A stretch of 64,000 nucleotides of DNA, taken from DATFRY01 sp963764695 (GTDB lineage Bacteria > Myxococcota_A > Polyangia > Haliangiales > Haliangiaceae). This document shows, piece after piece, positions 45,743-56,769 of the stretch (positions within the stretch are counted from its first letter, which is position 1; each line of letters begins with the position of its first letter). The notes under the pieces are model-generated. The model ran no database searches and was not told the DNA's origin. It saw only the letters and a list, made by a program, of their open reading frames with translations. The stretch is taken from contig CAVXTW010000015.1 in assembly GCA_963764695.1 (NCBI GenBank), positions 124,001 through 188,000 on the forward strand, written 5' to 3'. The translations under genes and the position numbers were made by a program.

Positions 45743-46996
45743 ATGGCGCTCGCCCGGCGAAGCGGACGTGTGGAGGATGGTGTGCCCGCGTCGGACGAAG
45801 CGAGCGCGCCGTCGAGGTTCGTCGCCGCCGCGCGCTGGACGCTGGTGGCCGCGACGGCCGCCCTGGCGGTCTACTCGGTCGCGCGCGCGACCGGGCTGTT
45901 CGACGCAGCGTCCGCGGCAACCGCCGGGCAGTACGTCTGCCCGATGCACCCGGAGGTGACCAGCTCGCAGCCGGCGCTCTGCCCGGTGTGCAACATGCGG
46001 CTGGAGGCGCGTGCGCAGGCTCCTTCGGCCGATTCGACCACTGCGCCGCGCGCGGTGCCGGTTCGTCGCAGGCAGGTGACGCGGACGTTCGCCGCGCCCG
46101 CCGCCCTGGTCGTGCCGGACGGGCACCTGGTCTCTGTCTCCGCCCGCGCCCAGGGCTGGATCGCGACGCTGCCGGTCGCCGAGGTCGGCCGCCGCGTCGA
46201 GCGCGGGCAGGTGCTGGCCACCCTCGACAGCCCGGACCTGTTCCGCCTGCAGCAGAAGTACCTCAACGCGGTGCGCTGGAGCCGCGCCGGCCAGCCCAAC
46301 GTGCAGCCCAGCCACGACGGAGACTCGACCGGCGATCTGGTCGCCGAGGCGCGCACCCAGCTGGGCCTGGCCGGACTCTCCGGCCCGGACATCGACGCCA
46401 TCGTCGCCGGCGGCACGCCGCGGCGCGCGGTGGCCCTGCGCTCGCCCATCGACGGCGTCGTGATCCGCAAGCAGGCCGACCGGGGCGGGTTCGCGGCCGT
46501 CGGACAGGAGCTGTTCGCGGTCGCCGACCTCGGCACCATGTGGGCGGTGGCGGAGGTGCCCGAGAGCAGCACCGCTCGACTCGGCGTCGGCGAGCGCGTC
46601 CGCGTCGAGCTCGCGGCCGGCCCCGCCATCGACGGAGCCATCGCCTTCATCCATCCCACCGTCGACGAGGCGAGCCGGACCGTGAGCGTCCGCGTCGAGC
46701 TGCCCAACCGCGACGGCGCGCTGCGCCCCGGCACGTCCGCCACCGTCCACCTCGCGAGCGCGCCGGTCGAGGTGCAGGTGGTGCCGGCCGCCAGCGTTGT
46801 CGACACCGGCTCGCGCCCGATCGTCTACGTGGCGCGCGACGGCCGCCACGAGCCGCGCGCGGTCGTGCTCGGCGCGCGCATCGACGACGACGTCGAGGTG
46901 GTGAGCGGCCTGGCCGCCGGCGAGCTGGTCGTCGGCGACGGCGCCTTCCTCCTGGAGTCCGAGAGCCGCCGGCGCGCGGCCCCCGCGGCGCCGTGA
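45743..46996 (+). CDS. CusB/CzcB-type RND efflux adaptor with heavy-metal-binding domain
   Basis: 417 residues from the ATG at 45743 (GGGAGG site). An N-terminal membrane anchor (residues about 29-49) is followed by a heavy-metal-binding domain YVCPMHPEVTSSQPALCPVC (HMBD), as in CusB-like adaptors. Then comes the membrane fusion protein core: VPDGHLVSVSARAQGWIA, helical hairpin, barrel (ALRSPIDGVVIRK, MWAVAEVPE) and membrane-proximal domain. It links the inner-membrane pump to an outer-membrane channel and hands over metal, probably Cu(I)/Ag(I). It overlaps the pump gene by 4 bases. Confidence 0.92.
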   Translation: MALARRSGRVEDGVPASDEASAPSRFVAAARWTLVAATAALAVYSVARATGLFDAASAATAGQYVCPMHPEVTSSQPALCPVCNMRLEARAQAPSADSTTAPRAVPVRRRQVTRTFAAPAALVVPDGHLVSVSARAQGWIATLPVAEVGRRVERGQVLATLDSPDLFRLQQKYLNAVRWSRAGQPNVQPSHDGDSTGDLVAEARTQLGLAGLSGPDIDAIVAGGTPRRAVALRSPIDGVVIRKQADRGGFAAVGQELFAVADLGTMWAVAEVPESSTARLGVGERVRVELAAGPAIDGAIAFIHPTVDEASRTVSVRVELPNRDGALRPGTSATVHLASAPVEVQVVPAASVVDTGSRPIVYVARDGRHEPRAVVLGARIDDDVEVVSGLAAGELVVGDGAFLLESESRRRAAPAAP

Positions 46997-49900
46997 TCGC
47001 GGCGATCCTCGACTGGTCGGCGCGTCACCGCGCCAAGGTCCTGGTGGCGACGTCGCTGGTCGCCCTGGCGGCCTGGCTCGGCATCGATCGGCTGGCCATC
47101 GACGCCAGGCCGGATCACGCCGACCGCCAGGTGATCGTCGTCGGCGAGTGGCCCGGTCGCAGCGCCAGCCTGGTCGAGACCAGGCTGACCGGCGTCCTCA
47201 GCGCGGGCCTGGTCGGCCTGCCGTCCGTCGGTGCGGTGCGCGGATCGTCGATGACGGGGATGTCGTTCGTCCACCTCGTGCTCGAGGACGGGGCCGACAT
47301 CGGCGCGACGAGGACGCGCGTGTCCGAGCAGCTCGACGCGCTGCGCTCGCAGCTGCCCGAGGAGGCGACCGCGACGCTCGGCCCGGACGCCAGCGCGGTC
47401 GGCTGGGTCTATCAGTATGCCCTTGTCGATCGGGCCGGCCGCCTGGACCAGCTGCGCGCCTTTCAGGACCAGACCCTGCGGCCCGCGCTGGCGTCGCTTC
47501 CGGGCGTGGCCGAGGTCGCCGCGGTCGGCGGCCACGTGCGCCAGTTCGACGTCACCGTCGATCCGCGTCGCCTGGCCGCACGCGAGGTCCGGCTGTCCGA
47601 GGTGATGGAGGCCCTGCGTGCGGCCAACCTCGAGTCCGGCGGTCAGTCACTGGAGCTGGCCGGGCGCGAGGTGACGGTGCGAGGTCGCGGCGCGGTCGCG
47701 CGGCTCGCCGATCTCGAGACCGCGGTGGTGCGCGGCGGCCCGCCGCCGGTCCTGGTGCGCGATGTGGCCACCGTCGCCCTCGGTCCGGCCCCGCGCCGCG
47801 GGCTGGCCGACTGGAACGGCGAGGGCGAGGCGGTCGGCGGCATCGTGATCATGCGCCAGGGCGAGAACGCGCTTCGCGTGATCGACGCCGTCGAGGAGAA
47901 GCTCGCCGCCCTGCGTCCTGGCATGCCGCCTGGTGTCGACCTGCACGTCGCCTACGACCGCTCGAGCCTGATCCGCCGCGCGGTCGACACCCTGCGCGTC
48001 GCGCTGCTCGAGGAGGGGCTGGCGGTCTCGCTGTTCATCCTGCTCTTCCTGCTCCACCTGCGCAGCGCGCTCCTGCCCGCGCTCTCGCTGCCGCTGGTGG
48101 CGCTGCTCAGCGTGCTGCCCATGGTGCTGTTCGACGTGCCGGTGACGATCATGAGCCTGGGCGGCATCGCCATCGCGCTGGGCGCCGCCATCGACGCCGA
48201 GATCGTCATGATCGAGGCTTGCCACCGACGGCTCGAGAGCGCGCCGCCCGGCGCCGACCGGCGACGGCTGCTGGCCGCGGCCGCCCGCCAGGTGACGCCG
48301 GCCATCTTCTTCTCGCTGCTGGTGGTGGCGGTGGCGTTCCTGCCGGTCTTCGCCCTGACCGGCGAGGCGGCGCGCCTGTTCCGGCCGCTGGCCTTCACCA
48401 AGACCGCCGTGATGGTGCTGTCCGCGATCCTGTCGATCACCTTCGCGCCAGCGCTGCGCGACTTCCTGCTGCGCGGCCCGATACGCCCGGAATCCGTCCA
48501 TCCGGTGTCGCGCCTGTGCCGCCGCGTGTACGGGCCGTTCGTGCTGGCCGCCCTGCGCAACCCGCGCTCGACCCTGCTCATCGGCCTCTTCGCCGTCATC
48601 TCGGCGGTGCCGGTCGCCATGCGCCTGGGGCACGAGTTCATGCCTCCGCTCGACGAGGGCGACCTGCTCTACATGCCCACGACCTCGGCGAACATCTCGA
48701 TGGAGGAGGCCAAGCGGCAGCTGCAGCGACAGGACCAGGTGCTGCGATCGTTCCCGGAGGTGGCCTCGGTGTTCGGCAAGGTCGGACGGGCCGCCTCCGC
48801 CACCGATCCGGCGCCCATCACCATGATCGAGACCACCGTCCGTCTGCGCCCCCGGAGCGACTGGCGCCCCGAGATGCGCAGCACCGACGATCTGGTGCGG
48901 GCCATGGACGCGCGCATGCGCTTTCCCGGCTGGACCAACGCGTGGACCATGCCGATCCAGGGCCGCGTCAACATGCTGAGCACCGGCATGCGCACGCCGG
49001 TGGGCCTGAAGATCTTCGGCCCCGACCGGGCGGCGATCGATCGGGCGGGCGCGGCGCTCGAGCGCGTGCTCGCCTCGGTGCCGGGTACCCGCGGCGCCTT
49101 CTTCGAGCGCACCGCCGGCGGCCTGCATGCCGACATCGTTCCGGATCGCGAGGCGCTGGCCCGCTCCGGCGTCCGCGTCTCCGATCTCATGGATATCGTC
49201 AACGCGGTCGGCGGCCGCATGGTCGGCCACGCGATCGACGGCCGCGCCCGCCTTCCCATCCGTGTCCGCTTCCCGCCCGATACGGTCGCCGACCTCGACA
49301 GCCTGCGCAGCCTTCCGGTACCGGTCGCCAGTGCGAAGACGCGGGCCATGCAGCCGTCGTCGCCGTCACCGTCGCCGGCGAGCGACGACATGCCCATGAG
49401 CGACATGGTGCGGGCCGCGCCCCAGCCGCCCACGCCGTCGCGCCTGCGCCTCGCCCACGTCCCGCTGTCGCAGCTCGCGCGCGTCAACCTGGTCGAGGAC
49501 GCGGCCATGATCCGCAGCGAGGGCGGCCAGCCGGTCGGCTACCTGCACCTGGACGTCGATCCGGCGACGACCGACCTGGCCGGATACGTCGCCGCCGGGG
49601 CCGCCGCCGTCGACCGGGCGCGCTCCAGCGGCGCGCTCACCCTGGGGGTCGGGGTCCACCTGGCCTGGGCCGGCCAGCACGAGCAGCTGCTCGAGACCGA
49701 GGCGCGCCTCAAGATCATCGTCCCGCTGACCCTGCTGGCGATCTTCCTGCTGCTCTATCTCCACTTCCGCAGCGCGGTGGAGACGGCGATGGTGCTGCTC
49801 TCGGTCCCCTTCGCGCTGGTGGGCAGCTTCTGGCTGCTCGACCTGCTCGACTACCACCTGTCCACGGCGGTCTGGATCGGCCTGATTGCCGTGGTCGGAC

Positions 49901-50427
49901 TGGCCGCCCAGACCGGCGTCGTGATGGTCGTCTACATCGACGAGGCGTACCTGCGCCGCAAGCGCGCCGGCCTGATCCGGTCGCTCGACGACATCATCGC
50001 CGCTCACCTCGAGGGGACCGTGCAGCGCCTGCGGCCCAAGCTGATGACGGTCGGCGCGATGCTGGCCGGCCTGCTGCCGCTGCTGTGGGCCACGTCGTCG
50101 GGCGCAGACGTCATGAAGCGCATCGCCGCGCCGATGGTCGGGGGCCTGATCACCTCCGCGTTCCTGACCCTGGAGGTCATCCCGGTCGTCTACACGTACT
50201 GGCGCGCCGAGCAGCTCCTGTGGGAGCGCGCCGCCGGTAGCGCATCTTTCGTCCGGCTGCAGCGCGCGGCCCGGCTCACAGGCTGGGCCGCCCTGGCGAC
50301 GCTGCTCGTCGCGGTCCTGCCTCTCTATGTCTCCATGCCGCGGCCGGCGACCATCGCCGCGCTCACCACGGCGATCGCCCTGACCATCGGCTTCGCCCTC
50401 CGCTATCGCCGCCTGCGCGCCGCGTAG
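46993..50427 (+). CDS. CusA/CzcA-type heavy-metal RND efflux pump
   Basis: 1144 residues from a GTG at 46993 that overlaps the adaptor stop (GTGA). About 12-14 transmembrane helices with two large periplasmic loops. Signatures include GQSLELAGREVTVRGRG, the helix 4 region SLGGIAIALGAAIDAEIVMIE (acidic residues of the proton relay), TPAIFFSLLVVAVAFLPVF and GRVNMLSTGMRTPVGLKIFG, which are typical of HME-RND pumps. A Ser/Pro/Met-containing insert (PSSPSPSPASDDMPMSDMV) in the second loop could be a metal-methionine site. The last about 60 residues add two extra hydrophobic helices. No CusC-like channel is encoded nearby. Confidence 0.93.
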   Translation: MIAAILDWSARHRAKVLVATSLVALAAWLGIDRLAIDARPDHADRQVIVVGEWPGRSASLVETRLTGVLSAGLVGLPSVGAVRGSSMTGMSFVHLVLEDGADIGATRTRVSEQLDALRSQLPEEATATLGPDASAVGWVYQYALVDRAGRLDQLRAFQDQTLRPALASLPGVAEVAAVGGHVRQFDVTVDPRRLAAREVRLSEVMEALRAANLESGGQSLELAGREVTVRGRGAVARLADLETAVVRGGPPPVLVRDVATVALGPAPRRGLADWNGEGEAVGGIVIMRQGENALRVIDAVEEKLAALRPGMPPGVDLHVAYDRSSLIRRAVDTLRVALLEEGLAVSLFILLFLLHLRSALLPALSLPLVALLSVLPMVLFDVPVTIMSLGGIAIALGAAIDAEIVMIEACHRRLESAPPGADRRRLLAAAARQVTPAIFFSLLVVAVAFLPVFALTGEAARLFRPLAFTKTAVMVLSAILSITFAPALRDFLLRGPIRPESVHPVSRLCRRVYGPFVLAALRNPRSTLLIGLFAVISAVPVAMRLGHEFMPPLDEGDLLYMPTTSANISMEEAKRQLQRQDQVLRSFPEVASVFGKVGRAASATDPAPITMIETTVRLRPRSDWRPEMRSTDDLVRAMDARMRFPGWTNAWTMPIQGRVNMLSTGMRTPVGLKIFGPDRAAIDRAGAALERVLASVPGTRGAFFERTAGGLHADIVPDREALARSGVRVSDLMDIVNAVGGRMVGHAIDGRARLPIRVRFPPDTVADLDSLRSLPVPVASAKTRAMQPSSPSPSPASDDMPMSDMVRAAPQPPTPSRLRLAHVPLSQLARVNLVEDAAMIRSEGGQPVGYLHLDVDPATTDLAGYVAAGAAAVDRARSSGALTLGVGVHLAWAGQHEQLLETEARLKIIVPLTLLAIFLLLYLHFRSAVETAMVLLSVPFALVGSFWLLDLLDYHLSTAVWIGLIAVVGLAAQTGVVMVVYIDEAYLRRKRAGLIRSLDDIIAAHLEGTVQRLRPKLMTVGAMLAGLLPLLWATSSGADVMKRIAAPMVGGLITSAFLTLEVIPVVYTYWRAEQLLWERAAGSASFVRLQRAARLTGWAALATLLVAVLPLYVSMPRPATIAALTTAIALTIGFALRYRRLRAA

Positions 50428-50441
50428 AGTCGCCTTTCCTG

Positions 50442-53054
50442 TCAGTACGGAGCGCTCTCCACCGGCCCGGTACCGGTCGGAACGAACGTGGCGCTCGACG
50501 TCAGCAGGACCTTGTCGAGCTGGGTGCCGTCCTCGCGCATCCAGATGCTGACCCGGTGCAGGCCGATGCTGGGCACGTTCAGCGTCGCCACCGGGCCGTC
50601 CATGGTGGCCCTCACCCAGGCGAAGGCGGTGCCGCCGGCGCTGATGCGATCCGACGTGGTGTTCGCCGCACCGTCGAGCCCGGCGTGCATGCTGTCATCC
50701 GATCCGGTCGGACCTCGCATGCGCACCCAGACGTAGTGGGTCCCGGTCCTGGTGAAACTCGCCCAGTAGTCCAGGCGCGGACTGCCGGTGACGTAGCCGG
50801 TGTCGACCGCGGTGCCGGCGTTGGGCAGCGCGCTCATCGAGCCCACGCCGGACTGACCGGACACGCCCACCCGGTTCCAGCTGCGGCCGCCCTGCGTGAT
50901 CCGCGCGTGGAACCGCTCCGCCTCGATCGCGACCACGCCGTTGGTCCCCGCCTCCTGCTGGTAGGGCCGCTGCAGCGACAGCAGGCGCCCGATCGACGGC
51001 ACCCCCGTGTTGCGCACGACGAACAGCCAGTAGTAGCCGGGCGGCGCGAGGTTCGAGCTCGCCGGCAGCGTGACGTTGAGCCCGCCGGCGACCGCGCTGA
51101 ACGAGAGCCGGTTGATGCGCTGATCCTGATCGAACGCATGCGTCGTCGCGCCCAGCCGGATCACGTGCACCTTGGTGATCGCGGCGGCGTCCGGCGTCGC
51201 GACGAACACGGTCTGGCCGTAGGCGCCGCTGTCCGGCGCGCCGGTGACCGTCGGGCGCGCTCCCTTGAACAGGTACGGCGGCGAGTAGTACTCCATGTTG
51301 AAGTTGTTGGGACCGCCATTGGCCGCACCCGGGTGACCGCCGCCGAGGCTGACCACGCGCCCGTCCGGCAAGAGCACGGTCTCGGAGTGGTACAGCCTCG
51401 GCACCGCCGCCGCCGCGCCCATGGACCAGGTGTTGGCCAGCGGGTCCCAGATCTCCGCCGCGAAGAGCGACCCGGCGTTGTCGTTGAAGACCGGCGTCTT
51501 CGAGCCGCCGGTCACCAGCACGTTGCCGTCGGCCAGGATCACCGCGTTGATCTGGCGGCGCGGAAACGCCATCGGCGCCGCGAGCGACCAGGCCGGCGTG
51601 GCCGCCGCCAGATCGATCCGTTCGACCGTGTTGGTGATGTAGCCGCCGCCGATCAGCGCCACCTTGCCGGCGTCGTACATGACCGCGGCGCCGTAGTTGC
51701 GCTCGACGCTGCTGTTGATCGACGCCGACCACGACCCGGTCCCGGCGGTGTTGAGGAACTGCGCGCTCTGGTTGGGTCCGGCATTGAAGGCCCGGCCGTC
51801 CGGCGCCAGGAACATCATCGGGTAGAGCGGCACGCCGCGGACGGCCGTGCTGAGGGTGCGCCAGGTCTCGGTCTTGGCCTGAAAGACCTGCGGCGTGTTG
51901 TTGTTGACCCCGGGTGTGGTGCTGCCGCTGATCACCAGCGTGTCGCCGTTGGCCAGGGCCGTGTTGGTCGGGTACCAGCGCCCGGCGTTCATCGCCGCGT
52001 GGCTGGTGAAGGTGTTGCTGGCGTGGTCGTAGGCGAAGGCGGTGGCCAGCCCGAAGCCGTCCGCGCCGTCGTGGCCGCCGAAGATCATCGCGCGGCCCTG
52101 GGCGTCGAGCGTGTGGCCGGCGCAGAAGAGCTCGAGCACCGGGTGCGGCGTGGCCACGACGGTGCCGTCCGGGTTCAGCAGGCGCGGGTTGATGTCGGTG
52201 CCGGCCGACGCCCGATCCCAGAACAGCACCCGCTGGTTGGGCAGCATGACCGAGTGGATCGCGACCACCGGCAGGCCCGCCGTCGCCGTCCACTGACCGA
52301 CAACCGCCGGGTCTCCGGCATACGTGATCGACACGTTTGTCACGTCGTGGTGCGCCGATTGACCGCCCGTGCGGGCCCCGAAGTAGGCGCGGCTCTCGAA
52401 CGGGACCAGCCCGGCCACCGCGAAGTTCGAGACGATCGCCACCTCGGCCCCGCCCAGCGGAGTGAGAAAGACGCTGACGTTCGACTGTCCGCCCCCCGGC
52501 CGCACCACGATGCGGGCGTGGACCCACTGGCCGCTGGCCAGGTTTACCGTGCCCGCGCTGAACTGCCCGCGCAGGACGTTGTTGAAGTTGATCGAGACCT
52601 CGTTGGCGCTCAGGTCTCCGGGCGCATTCTGGTAGACGTCGAAGCCGACCCCGATGGCGCCGGGCGCGTTGGCCTCCTCGGCGCCCTGGCAGGTGCCGCC
52701 CGTCACGTCGTTCACGGCGGTGTTGAGCAGGATGAAGCCGAGGCCGTCCGCCTTGCTTGTCGGGGAGGCCGGCGTGATCCGGAAGTCGAACTGCGCGGTG
52801 ATGGTGGTGAAGGCGCCGCGATCGCTCGACGCGAACGCCACGCTGTTCCGGCCGCTGGCGTCGCCGGCTCTCACCAGGCGCATGAACTTGCCGGTGCCGG
52901 TCGGGCCTCCATCGAGGATGACCGGCCCGGCGACGGCCGAGCACGCCGAGGCGACGTAGGCCGTGCCCGGGCTGTTGAAGTTCTGGGTGGTGGCGGCCGT
53001 CGCCACCCCCGACCCGCCGCACACAGACAGCACACAGAGAAGCGGTCTCGACAC
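50442..53054 (-). CDS. Galactose-oxidase-like copper-radical enzyme with lectin-like and C-terminal domains
   Basis: 870 residues with an export signal (start GTG at 53054). Domains: an L-type-lectin-like beta sandwich (about 22-245: FDFRITPASPTSKADGLGF); a galactose oxidase/kelch propeller plus DUF1929-like domain (about 250-700); and a C-terminal beta domain (about 720-860, VVAIEAERFHARI) resembling a carbohydrate-binding module. Copper and cross-link residues look conserved by comparison with fungal galactose oxidase: Cys in LFCAGHTLD (Tyr-Cys cross-link), Tyr in GRWYPTN, Tyr-His in RLYHSETVLLPDGRV and His in TTHAFDQDQR. It probably oxidises a primary alcohol or aldehyde to give H2O2 outside the cell. 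Confidence 0.88.
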   Translation of the reverse strand: MSRPLLCVLSVCGGSGVATAATTQNFNSPGTAYVASACSAVAGPVILDGGPTGTGKFMRLVRAGDASGRNSVAFASSDRGAFTTITAQFDFRITPASPTSKADGLGFILLNTAVNDVTGGTCQGAEEANAPGAIGVGFDVYQNAPGDLSANEVSINFNNVLRGQFSAGTVNLASGQWVHARIVVRPGGGQSNVSVFLTPLGGAEVAIVSNFAVAGLVPFESRAYFGARTGGQSAHHDVTNVSITYAGDPAVVGQWTATAGLPVVAIHSVMLPNQRVLFWDRASAGTDINPRLLNPDGTVVATPHPVLELFCAGHTLDAQGRAMIFGGHDGADGFGLATAFAYDHASNTFTSHAAMNAGRWYPTNTALANGDTLVISGSTTPGVNNNTPQVFQAKTETWRTLSTAVRGVPLYPMMFLAPDGRAFNAGPNQSAQFLNTAGTGSWSASINSSVERNYGAAVMYDAGKVALIGGGYITNTVERIDLAAATPAWSLAAPMAFPRRQINAVILADGNVLVTGGSKTPVFNDNAGSLFAAEIWDPLANTWSMGAAAAVPRLYHSETVLLPDGRVVSLGGGHPGAANGGPNNFNMEYYSPPYLFKGARPTVTGAPDSGAYGQTVFVATPDAAAITKVHVIRLGATTHAFDQDQRINRLSFSAVAGGLNVTLPASSNLAPPGYYWLFVVRNTGVPSIGRLLSLQRPYQQEAGTNGVVAIEAERFHARITQGGRSWNRVGVSGQSGVGSMSALPNAGTAVDTGYVTGSPRLDYWASFTRTGTHYVWVRMRGPTGSDDSMHAGLDGAANTTSDRISAGGTAFAWVRATMDGPVATLNVPSIGLHRVSIWMREDGTQLDKVLLTSSATFVPTGTGPVESAPY

Positions 53055-53248
53055 GACAACCCAGGGTCAACTCATGGGGCCTCCGATCGAGCGCGGTCGG
53101 GCGCGCTCCATCGGAAGCGCCCGCCAGGAGAGTCGTACGGATGTCTGCGCCTCACTCTCTCTAGCCGAGGCCGTGCATCTCCATCAACAACAACTTTCAT
53201 CCGGCGCACGAATTCGCATGCGTGACGCGGGACGGCGACGCGATCAGG

Positions 53249-54022
53249 TCACCAGCAGGTGTAGCCGCCGTCGACCGACACGATGGAGCCGGTCATGAGA
53301 CTCGCCGCGTCGCTGGCCAGGAACAGGACGACCGAGGCGACCTCCTCGATCTGACCGAGTCGTCCCATGGGCGTGCCGCCGACCCAGGCGTCGAACATCT
53401 CCTTGTTCGACTTCACGAACGCGGTGAGCGGCGTCTCGATGTACGTCGGCGCGACCGCGTTGACACGCACGCCGCGCGCCGCCCACTCGGCCGCCAGCGA
53501 CCTGGTCAGGTGATGAACGCCGGCCTTCGAGGCGTTGTAATAGCTCTGCTCCTGCGGGCGGTTGACGATGAAGCCGGACATCGACCCGATGTTGACGATC
53601 ACGCCGCGCCGCTGCTCGAGCATGTGCCGGCCGAACGCGCGGCAGCACCAGAACACGCCGTTGAGGTTGACGTCGATCACATTGAGCCAGTGCTCGTCGG
53701 TCACCGACTCGGCCGGCGTCTCCGATCGGGCGATGCCCGCGTTGTTGACCAGGATATCGATGCGGCCGTGCTGGCGGATCACCGTGTCGGCGACCGCGGT
53801 CACCTGGTCCGGCCGCGTCACGTCCATGATCGCCACGCTGACGTCGTGGCCCTTTGCCTTCATGGCGCTGCGCCCTGCCTCGGCCGTCGCCTCGTCCATG
53901 TCCGCGATCACCACGGAGGCTCCGGCCTCCGCGAGCGCCTCCACACAGCCGAGACCGATGGCGCGCCCGCCGCCCGTGACCAGCGCGACTCGATTCGTGA
54001 GCTTGAATTTCTCCAGATACAT
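53249..54022 (-). CDS. SDR polyol dehydrogenase, last gene of polyol operon
   Basis: 257 residues, a classical SDR: cofactor loop TGGGRAIGLGCVEA with Asp in IADMDE favouring NAD, NNAGIARSET, catalytic Ser in NIGSMSGFIVNRPQ and YxxxK in SYYNASKAG. The SMSGFIVNRPQ and DGGYTCW segments are close to those remembered for Rhodobacter galactitol dehydrogenase (SMSGTIVNRPQ, DGGYTVW), so oxidation of a sugar alcohol is likely. It starts 10 bases after the ATPase gene. It should act on the polyol imported by the ABC transporter encoded upstream. Confidence 0.92.
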   Translation of the reverse strand: MYLEKFKLTNRVALVTGGGRAIGLGCVEALAEAGASVVIADMDEATAEAGRSAMKAKGHDVSVAIMDVTRPDQVTAVADTVIRQHGRIDILVNNAGIARSETPAESVTDEHWLNVIDVNLNGVFWCCRAFGRHMLEQRRGVIVNIGSMSGFIVNRPQEQSYYNASKAGVHHLTRSLAAEWAARGVRVNAVAPTYIETPLTAFVKSNKEMFDAWVGGTPMGRLGQIEEVASVVLFLASDAASLMTGSIVSVDGGYTCW

Positions 54023-54032
54023 GTCTTTCTCC

Positions 54033-55037
<1,005 letters not shown>

Positions 55038-55047
55038 GACCGTTTCC

Positions 55048-55878
<831 letters not shown>

Positions 55879-55881
55879 CTG

Positions 55882-56754
55882 TCAGGTCTCCAGGTTCTTG
55901 CCGACCATCCGGACGAAGAAGTAGGCGACGATGTTGGCCAGCACGACAGCGACCAGACCGCCGGCCGACGCCCCGCCCACGTCGTACTGCAGAAGCGCCT
56001 GCGAGTAGATGAGGAAGGCCAGGTTGGTTGTCTGCAGCCCGGGCCCGCCACCGGTGGTGACCAGGATCTCGGCGAAGATGGTCAGGAGGAAGATCGTCTC
56101 GATCAGGATCACCACCGTGATCGGCCGCGCCAGGTGCGGCAGCACGATGTAGCGGAAGAAGGGGAAGGCGCCCGCGCCGTCCATCTCGGCCGCCTCCTTC
56201 TGCTCCTGGTCGAGCGACTGCAGCGCGGTCAAGAAGATCAGTGTCGCGAACGGCAGCCACTGCCAGGCAACGATGATGACCACGGAGAAGAGCGGCCACT
56301 CGGCGAACCAGTCCACCGCCGGCAGGCCCAGGAGCCGGGCGATCCAGGCGAACAGCCCGGACACCGGGTGCATCATCAGATTCTTCCAGACCAGCGCGCT
56401 CACCGTCGGCATGACGAAGAACGGCGCGATCACCATCAGCCGCACGATTGGCCGGCCGACGATGTTCTGATCGATCAGCAGCGCGAGCAGGGTGCCGCCG
56501 ACGACGGTGATGAGCAGAACCGAGCCGACCAGGAGCAGCGTGTTGAGCAGCGCCGTCTTGAACGCCGGGTCGGTCAAGAACCAGTAGTAGTTCTCCAGTC
56601 CCGCGAAACGCTCCTCGCCCGGGGCGAGCAGGTTGTAGCGCAGCGTGGAGAAGTAGATGGTCATCACCAGCGGGACGATCATCCACAGAAAGAGGATGAT
56701 CACCGACGGAGCGACCAGCAGCCTCCCGGCGACGCGTGTTTGCCGAGTCGACAC
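55882..56754 (-). CDS. Polyol ABC transporter permease 1 (MalF/SmoF type)
   Basis: 290 residues with six predicted transmembrane helices and the EAA-like loop EAAEMDGAGAFPFFRYIVLP. The start VAGRLLVAPSVIILFLWMIV is typical of carbohydrate ABC permeases of the UgpA/SmoF group. It lies 15 bases after the binding-protein gene. Confidence 0.95.
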   Translation of the reverse strand: MSTRQTRVAGRLLVAPSVIILFLWMIVPLVMTIYFSTLRYNLLAPGEERFAGLENYYWFLTDPAFKTALLNTLLLVGSVLLITVVGGTLLALLIDQNIVGRPIVRLMVIAPFFVMPTVSALVWKNLMMHPVSGLFAWIARLLGLPAVDWFAEWPLFSVVIIVAWQWLPFATLIFLTALQSLDQEQKEAAEMDGAGAFPFFRYIVLPHLARPITVVILIETIFLLTIFAEILVTTGGGPGLQTTNLAFLIYSQALLQYDVGGASAGGLVAVVLANIVAYFFVRMVGKNLET

Positions 56755-56769
56755 GTTCGACTCCTCACC

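Noticed and set aside
45454..46992. In-frame 5' extension of the CusA-like gene giving a 1657-residue protein
   Set aside because: The extension is antisense-like low-complexity sequence overlapping the adaptor in another frame; the GTG at 46993 overlapping the adaptor stop is the natural start.
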